Shown piece by piece: positions 58,482-64,000 of a stretch of 64,000 nucleotides of DNA. The DNA lies in contig CM067543.1 of NCBI GenBank assembly GCA_034509755.1, positions 57,468,653-57,532,652 of the forward strand. Reading direction: 5' to 3'. Below the pieces are notes generated by a model, which did no database searches, was not told the DNA's origin, and saw nothing but the letters and a program-made list of their open reading frames with translations. The stretch is from Anisodus tanguticus. Taxonomy: Eukaryota > Streptophyta > Magnoliopsida > Solanales > Solanaceae. Made by a program: the position numbers and the translations under genes. Within the stretch, counting starts at the first letter, position 1. Every line of letters begins with the position of its first letter.

Positions 58482-59379
58482 TCATTTTACTTCTTCTTTT
58501 TTTGTATTGTTTTCCCCTTGGCATTTATGTATCTATAAAGCTCATGTAATTACTTTCATTATTCCTGCTGTAACTCTCTATTATATGCTCATTTCTTTGC
58601 TGTATACAGTCCAGTTTTGCTACTGTCTTAGTTCTTGTATGTGCTCATAAAGCATATGTACATGAATATACACATGACAGAAATGTTAAAAATCACTCCT
58701 CTTATTTTGTTTCTGCTATTTGAAATACTCTCTCCATGTTGCTGCCATTTTGCCAAACTGGTTATGTCTGGATTGCTTTTATATAAGAGTTTAATTCTAT
58801 GCACCGACGGTGTAAAAATTAAATATTCGAACTAGATGACGTGCAACTTAAGTATTAGCTACGTGGGTTATTAGGAGTCAGGCTTGTGGCTCAAAATCTG
58901 ATACTTACTTTGTCCTAATTTATGTGATACTCGTGCTTTTTTAATTAGTTTGAAAAAGAATGTCATCTTTTTTATATTTAGGAACAATTTGACTTTAAAA
59001 TTCTTATTTTACCTTTAGTGAGATAACACATAGCCACACAAATGTCTAAAAATTGTTTTACACACAAGTTTCAAGAGTCTTGTCGCTCTTTTTCAAACTC
59101 CATTCCCACTTCAAATTGTGCCGCGTAAATTGGGAGGGAAGGAATAATGTTATTTGTAAATGAGATAATCACTTAATTCAACATAGGCAAAGATCCAATT
59201 TTTAGTATCACCGTCAATCTTTCAACAAAACTATTTCACATACTTGACTCGAGAAAAGAATCAACTAAGCATCTCATCTCTAAAAGCTTAAACTTTTCGA
59301 AGATGAGGTCCAATATTTGCATCAAACTTTTGTTAAGACCAAACTAACTTGTCTTCGATCAAAGGTTGTTTCTTGTTGA
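58482..59379. other. Intergenic between FKBP16-2 and the OPT pseudogene
   Basis: FKBP16-2 3' flank, then a family B MITE at about 58904-59147 (TACTTTGTCCTAATTTATGT ... CGCGTAAATTGGGAGGGAAG). Nothing else recognised. Confidence 0.5.
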
Positions 59380-59534
59380 CTACTTGAAAACTGGACATCC
59401 TTGCACTATAACACCTGGTGCTGTAGGACAAGATGCCAATGGACAGTGGTCTAACTCAGTTCCCCACCATTTCAAGTTTCCCCCCTCATTTTGCAGGGCG
59501 AAAAACAACAGAACGCCCATGAACACTGTTCCAG

Positions 59535-59700
59535 CGTCCAGGGCAGCCAGCTAGCGATAAGCCAGAATAAGCCAGTTAGCGATAAAAAGTGTCAGCTAGC
59601 GATATTGAAGATCGTTCCAGTATCTGTATCTGAACACGAAGAAGTTGAAGATCGTTCCAGTAATAAGCCAGCTAGCGATATTCGTTGGAGTAGCTGGTGG
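59535..59700 (-). repeat. Scrambled repeat patch in the OPT last exon
   Basis: Plus-strand words recur: AGCCAG(C/T)TAGCGATA about four times (59548-59680) and TTGAAGATCGTTCCAGTA twice (about 59604 and 59645). They are copies of the adjacent OPT coding sequence (the ASWLITGTIF segment). The patch sits where the conserved loop after FVFRYR should be. Confidence 0.75.
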
Positions 59701-60678
59701 CATTCCAGCAAAGCCATAAGATATAACTGGTATGTTGATCAATGGGATCCATTTCTTTTCTGGGAATATTTTGCTTAGTATCCATATAGGTACTGGCAAG
59801 ACTGCTCCAATGAGGAATAACCATACTAAGTTTCTGTACAATCCTCCAGGTCCAAACAACCTCTCCGGTCCAATTAGACCCCAAATGACAGAAGCATCAA
59901 ACGTGACGCGAAACTTAGGGAAGGTCCAGGGGCTCTCGGGATGAAGAGCCTCGACGTCACAAATATTCTCAATGCTGCCCAACATCCACCATGTAACTGC
60001 TAGGTTGACTGTTCCAGCAACCAGTATCCCTACAAGCTGGACTTCAAACAGACATAAAATGTGCAATCAGAAACGTTGTTGCGGACATGTCCGTTGTATC
60101 ATATGAAAGGAAAACATTTTCCAGAAAAGTAAGGTTCTATAGAAACTGGATAATCCTATTTGGTTAAATACCTAGCGACAAATTCCTATGTTCCTTTCAT
60201 TTTGGTATTTCTGAACAAGTTCATGGATAAAGAGCCTATAGGTTTTCTTCTTGATGAGATCGATATAGATGATACGTGACAATCATGATGCTAGTGCAAT
60301 ATGGATCATGACCTTGATACTTCCCAGTTCCCATTAAAAGGGGGGAAATGACTTTCTTTGCTTATGTTTTCCTCTGATAGTCCATTTGAAATAGTTTCTG
60401 AATTTTAGAGTGTAAGATAGTGAGACGAATTTCTTCTGATACACTTCCCGGAAAATGTTTTCATTCATACCAAGCACACCCTTAATGATATCAAGAAGAG
60501 ACTCAGTGACACAAACCTGAGCTGTAAACATGCATCTTGGTGGAATTTTCATGTAGTGTCCAAGTTTAAGATCAGCCAGGAAAGAGAGAGCATGAATGGT
60601 ACTAATCCGGCCGTATATCTTGAATAGCAAGTTTGCTATTGGTTTTCCAGGGAGGATATATCAAATTACAAACTGTGC

Positions 60679-60750
60679 AATAATGTCATATCCAGGTTGC
60701 TGCAACATAGTACCAATAATGTCATATCCAGGTTGCTGCAACATAGTACC
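60679..60750 (-). repeat. Exact 36-bp tandem duplication at an OPT splice acceptor
   Basis: Two identical 36-bp copies (60679-60714 and 60715-60750), each starting AATAATGTCATATCCAGG. Each contains the acceptor TTGCAG and the next coding bases, so the intron has two equivalent acceptors 36 bp apart. Confidence 0.88.
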
Positions 60751-62287
60751 TGTGGAATCAACATGTCAGTTCAAATATCACTATATGTTCAAATGCAAAT
60801 GCAAGATTGTGCCACTTCACCTGGTTTGTAGTTGCTTGAATGACTCCTATAGGGAGAGTAACAAACCAAGCAAGAAAAAATGCAAAGAGCATACCCCACC
60901 ACGGCAACTGCACGTCTTCTTTCCACACGAAAGACATCGTAAGAGATAGAGCAATGCTACCGATCAATAACACGAGGAACCACCACTGAGGTACTTGCTT
61001 GTAACTCTGCATCAACTTTGTATGGATGTCCGCTTTGACATTCTTCACAGCTGCTCTACTTTGCTTCCAAATATCACTGGCCGGAAAAAATACAGCAGGT
61101 TCGTCATTCTGCAGATTTACTTAAGCTGTTTCTCTACTTACCATGTCAAGTATGCCTTAAATTGTTGCCAAAAGTTCTAACAAAACCTCACATGTCTCGA
61201 TGGAAAACTTTGCTCGTATTCATATTTATAACATATTGCAATTTTAGTTATAGCCTAGTCGTACTATAATGAAACCTTCATACTTCTTCTACATAGGCGA
61301 TATGTTGTATGTAGTGACGAAGCCGGGAATTTAACTAGGGGATTCAAAAGTTTCAAACTTGCGACCTAGTAAGTCGAGGGGATTCAGAAATTCATATATA
61401 TATATATGGAAAAACATTGTTTTCGCCTATTTCCACGGAGCGATTTTCCAACAAAATGGATTCAATTGAACCCCTTTTAAAGATATAGAGGAAAATGTTT
61501 GCTTTGCCAGGCAAGAGTAAGAAAAAAACACTAATATAGCTGAAAACTGCTTCAAGCTTCCATGAAAATGATAAAAATGGAGAGAAGCAAGAATAAACAA
61601 AACTCATTATAAGAGATTAACCTGCCATGAAACAATGCAACATGTGAGAGGGTAGCTGTGAACCTCGCGAACCCCGATCCAATCGAGAGGGTGAAAAGAG
61701 GACTAAGGTAAAGCTTGCTGTACTTTTCATAAGCAGCAACATTGAGATCAAATTGTGGAGTCAACACCTTAGTGGTATCATACTTGTTGCCCACTGGATG
61801 TGAACAACTGATTCGAAAAGATAGGGAACTTTTGCGCATCAAACGTGTTGAACTTCCAGTAACATAGAGGAACAATGATGTATACAAACATGATAAAACC
61901 AACGCCAACGTTCAGAATCGAGGTCCACGGTGTTACCAGTGGACTGCCATGGTATGCTGATCTACCAGCCCAATCAAGTGTAAAGGCACCTACGCCAAGT
62001 CCGTGATATGCAGAGCCGATTTGCTGAGCTGTAATATTGCGTGGCCACGCCCAACACAACCATGAGAAGAAGATCAATATTCGGAATAGGTAGCCGGGAA
62101 ATGTGTAATATGCAAAGCTTGCAGCCATGAATACAAGGAAAAACTTCATTCTTGTCAAGCCTCTTACTTTTGGTTCCTTCCATGTAATGCCCTATGAAGT
62201 CATAAGCCATAAGCTAAGATTAGATACCAAAATTAGAAAAGGGGCATAAGAATTATGTCATGAAACAAAAAGGAGATAGCATAAATC

Positions 62288-62560
62288 TATGTTGCTCGAA
62301 TCCTCCAAAAATGGCATGGGGAGTGTGTCGATCCTTGGAAATAGGGTCGGAGCTAGAAGGTTACCTACAGGTTCAGCCAAACCCAGTAGCTTTAGTCCAA
62401 ACTAAATCCAAATTCAATTACCAACTCTTGATGTTGCTATCCTAGAATTTAGAATTCATAAAGTTCAAATTTTGACTCCGCTTCTGCTCCAAGGTAATGC
62501 ATTTCTAGAGGATCCGATGGGTGCGGAGACAATTTTAGAGGACCCGGATAAGATAGGCCT
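62288..62560. mobile_element. Palindromic MITE (TATGTTGCTCG type) split by another repeat
   Basis: Left arm CTATGTTGCTCGAATCCTCC (62288) and right arm AGAGGACCCGGATAAGATAG are the two halves of the element also seen at 26809. Between about 62339 and 62490 lies a different repeat (GGGTCGGAGCTAGAAGG ... TTGACTCCGCTTCTG) of the GGCGGAGC kind. Confidence 0.6.
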
Positions 62561-62799
62561 GAATTATGTTTTAAATAAAAAATGCAAAGAAAGAACTAAA
62601 AGTATGGGACTCTCCATTAACAAAGAAAGCTAATATACTAGCTTTTAGAGTTAACAAGAACCATTTCTTTTTCATTTCTATACCAATTATATTTTAGAGT
62701 TAACAGTAAATGCATCATGCAAAAGCCAGCCTGAACAATGAGACTTGAGCAAGATTTGAAGGCCACCACATCTCCACAGGATCAACCAGATATCTCCTC

Positions 62800-63149
62800 T
62801 GTTGAGTTGTGGAATCTAATTCATCGCCGACATTTTGAAGACCCTACGTAGAGTGTGGAACCCTGAAAATTTTATAATGTAAGAGTATTTAGTGGAGGGT
62901 ATTTTGGGAATTTCGGACTTGTATTATGGTCGCCCTAGTTTTCGCTATATATACTCTGGGGCGCCGGTTTTTTCTTGGTAGAGAGAAAAGAGAATTGTAA
63001 ACACAAACTCCCTATTCTGAAATCTGCAGCGACAAAGTGGATGTATCTCTCGCATTGAGGGTGAACCACTATAAATCTGTGTGCGTTATTTATTCTTTGC
63101 TTATTTACTGTTTTCTGATTAGGTCGGATTTGGGACTCAAATCCTAACA
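62800..63149. mobile_element. Solo LTR inserted in an OPT exon
   Basis: 350 bp with TGTTGAGTTGTGG start and ATCCTAACA end (TG...CA) and an exact 5-bp target duplication TCCTC at 62795-62799 and 63150-63154. A TATATATACTCTGG promoter-like box is near 62946. Removing one duplication and the insert joins the codons of the OPT motif around GYGWAGILR without a gap. No internal region remains, as expected after LTR-LTR recombination. Confidence 0.9.
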
Positions 63150-63183
63150 TCCTCAAAATTCCAGCCCATCCATATCCCAATAT

Positions 63184-64000
63184 CTGCATGAAGATTACAT
63201 ATTTTTCACCGCAGGATAGTTTTTTTTAATTAATTAAAGGACACAAGCAAATTACAAATAATTATACACAATGGAACTTCACAATTTATTTTGTGTGTAT
63301 ATTTCCAGAATGTTGAAGACATAATTAAGTAACTAAAGGGAGCACAATCTATCTAATTGACTTAAACTTTTTGATAAGATGGTCACTCACTTCGACATAG
63401 TATCAAAACAAGAAAACATCCTAAGTTTGAGTCTCATTCACTCATTATCAAGAAGATCTTCCACGTGATTTGACCATGAAAAGAATTAACACCACACGTG
63501 AAGGCATTGACGGAGCCACCTGCATAGGAGGGAATTCAATTGAAACCCTTTCTTCAGAAAGTTATATCGCGCAAGTAGGATACAAGTAATTTTGTTGTAT
63601 ATATATTACTCCCTCCGTCCCAATTTATGTGATATAGTTTGACTCGGCACGGAGTTTGTAAGAAATAAAGGAAGACTTTTGAATCATGCGGTCTAAAACA
63701 AGTCAAAGATATTTGTGTGGTTATAGATCATCTCGTTAAGCATAAAAGGTAAAGGGTTATAATTAAATTGTTACAAAATAAGGAAATGTATCATTCTTTT
63801 TGGGACGGACTAGACCATCTCGTTAAACATAAAAGGTAAAGGGTTATAGTTAAATTGTTACAAAATAAGGAAATGTATCATTCTTTTTTGGACGGACTAA
63901 AAAGGAAAGTATATCACATAAAACATAGGAGAAATACGTTCAAATGTAACATTTTTGCATCTTTTTGAATCCTCTCGTCAGAATTCCTTGCTCAGCCACT
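63184..64000. other. Right-edge region, OPT intron or 5' flank
   Basis: AT-rich DNA with a family B MITE (63609-63925). Upstream OPT exons are not visible before the window ends. Confidence 0.4.
63609..63925. mobile_element. MITE, family B, with an internal 87-bp tandem duplication
   Basis: Starts ACTCCCTCCGTCCCAATTTA and contains CATCTCGTTAA(G/A)CATAAAAGG ... TTTTGG(G/A)ACGGACTA twice (period about 87 bp, 63729 and 63816), ending AAGTATATCACATAAAAC. The second copy makes it longer than its relatives. Confidence 0.75.

Larger units (their letters stand above)
59380..63183 (-). pseudogene. Oligopeptide transporter (OPT family), disrupted
   Basis: Exons on the minus strand: 63183-62731 (split by a solo LTR), 62191-61622, 61076-60821, 60699-60517 and 60036-59380; 5' exons lie beyond the window. 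Family text is clear: GYGWAGIL(R), VDPVEMWWPSNLAQVSLFR, MKFFLVFMAASFAYYTFPGY, DIWKQSRAAVKNVKADIHTK, GHYMKIPPRCMFTAQ, CDVEALHPESPWTFPKFRV and a Cys-rich C-terminus ending GCPVF. OPTs are plasma-membrane proton-coupled carriers of oligopeptides or metal chelates with about 14-16 membrane spans. Breaks: solo LTR in the first exon shown; a one-base loss near 62180; a one-base gain near 61797; a TGA at 60661-60663 where relatives have Gly; a 36-bp tandem duplication over an acceptor; and a scrambled segment replacing about a dozen residues near 59540-59700. A normal product is not possible. Confidence 0.92.

Noticed and set aside
1..64000. CRISPR arrays, bacterial operons, riboswitches, phage or bacterial defence systems
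   Set aside because: Nothing of the kind was seen; the gene structure is eukaryotic throughout and the direct repeats are explained by transposons or tandem duplications.

Overview
This is a 64 kb piece of a plant nuclear genome. The genes are eukaryotic and rich in introns, and intergenic and intronic DNA is packed with transposons. The repeats point to Solanaceae (inference from remembered repeat families): RTE-type LINE 3' tails ending in GTTGTTGTTG, a tRNA-derived SINE, Stowaway-like elements starting CTCCCTCCGTCCCAATTT, and a palindromic element starting TATGTTGCTCGGAC. No prokaryotic gene, CRISPR array or complete tRNA or rRNA gene was seen.

Layout. (1) 1-2003, minus: the first three exons of a WEB/DUF827 coiled-coil protein, running off the left edge. 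(2) 4392-10856, minus: a complete 14-exon acetyl-CoA acetyltransferase gene (AACT, first step of the mevalonate pathway), 414 aa by my splicing. (3) 10857-15230: AT-rich DNA with a non-autonomous Helitron (12782-14333). (4) 15231-23006, minus: a 4-exon ALKBH2-type DNA repair dioxygenase (256 aa) whose first intron holds a decayed Copia element. (5) 24592-26519, minus: three exons of a single-C2-domain protein (CAR-like) with an in-frame stop. (6) 27667-33128: a Copia retrotransposon with both LTRs, primer site, polypurine tract and 5-bp target duplication, inserted in a degenerate tandem array. (7) 36692-37366, minus: an intronless NF-YB of the LEC1 type. (8) 37375-44833: a long gene-poor stretch with nested MITEs and a hAT element. 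(9) 44834-51958, minus: TRAPPC5/Trs31, seven exons found and the last short one not located. (10) 53005-58481, plus: a complete 7-exon FKBP16-2 (PnsL4), a thylakoid-lumen immunophilin of the NDH complex, head-to-head with TRAPPC5. (11) 59380-63183, minus: a broken oligopeptide transporter (OPT) gene, disrupted by a solo LTR, frameshifts, a stop and a local rearrangement.

The genes do not form a pathway or cluster; they are ordinary housekeeping and developmental genes side by side. The main interest is structural. Several insertions can be read to the base because target-site duplications survive: two Copia-type LTR insertions, one hAT, two MULE-like MITEs, one poly(A) LINE fragment and four RTE-LINE fragments. 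Introns of TRAPPC5 also carry repeated tandem duplications that reach exon edges. I found no convincing candidate for a wholly new biological system. All splice sites are my own readings from GT/AG signals, frame continuity and remembered family sequences; no alignment or search was run.
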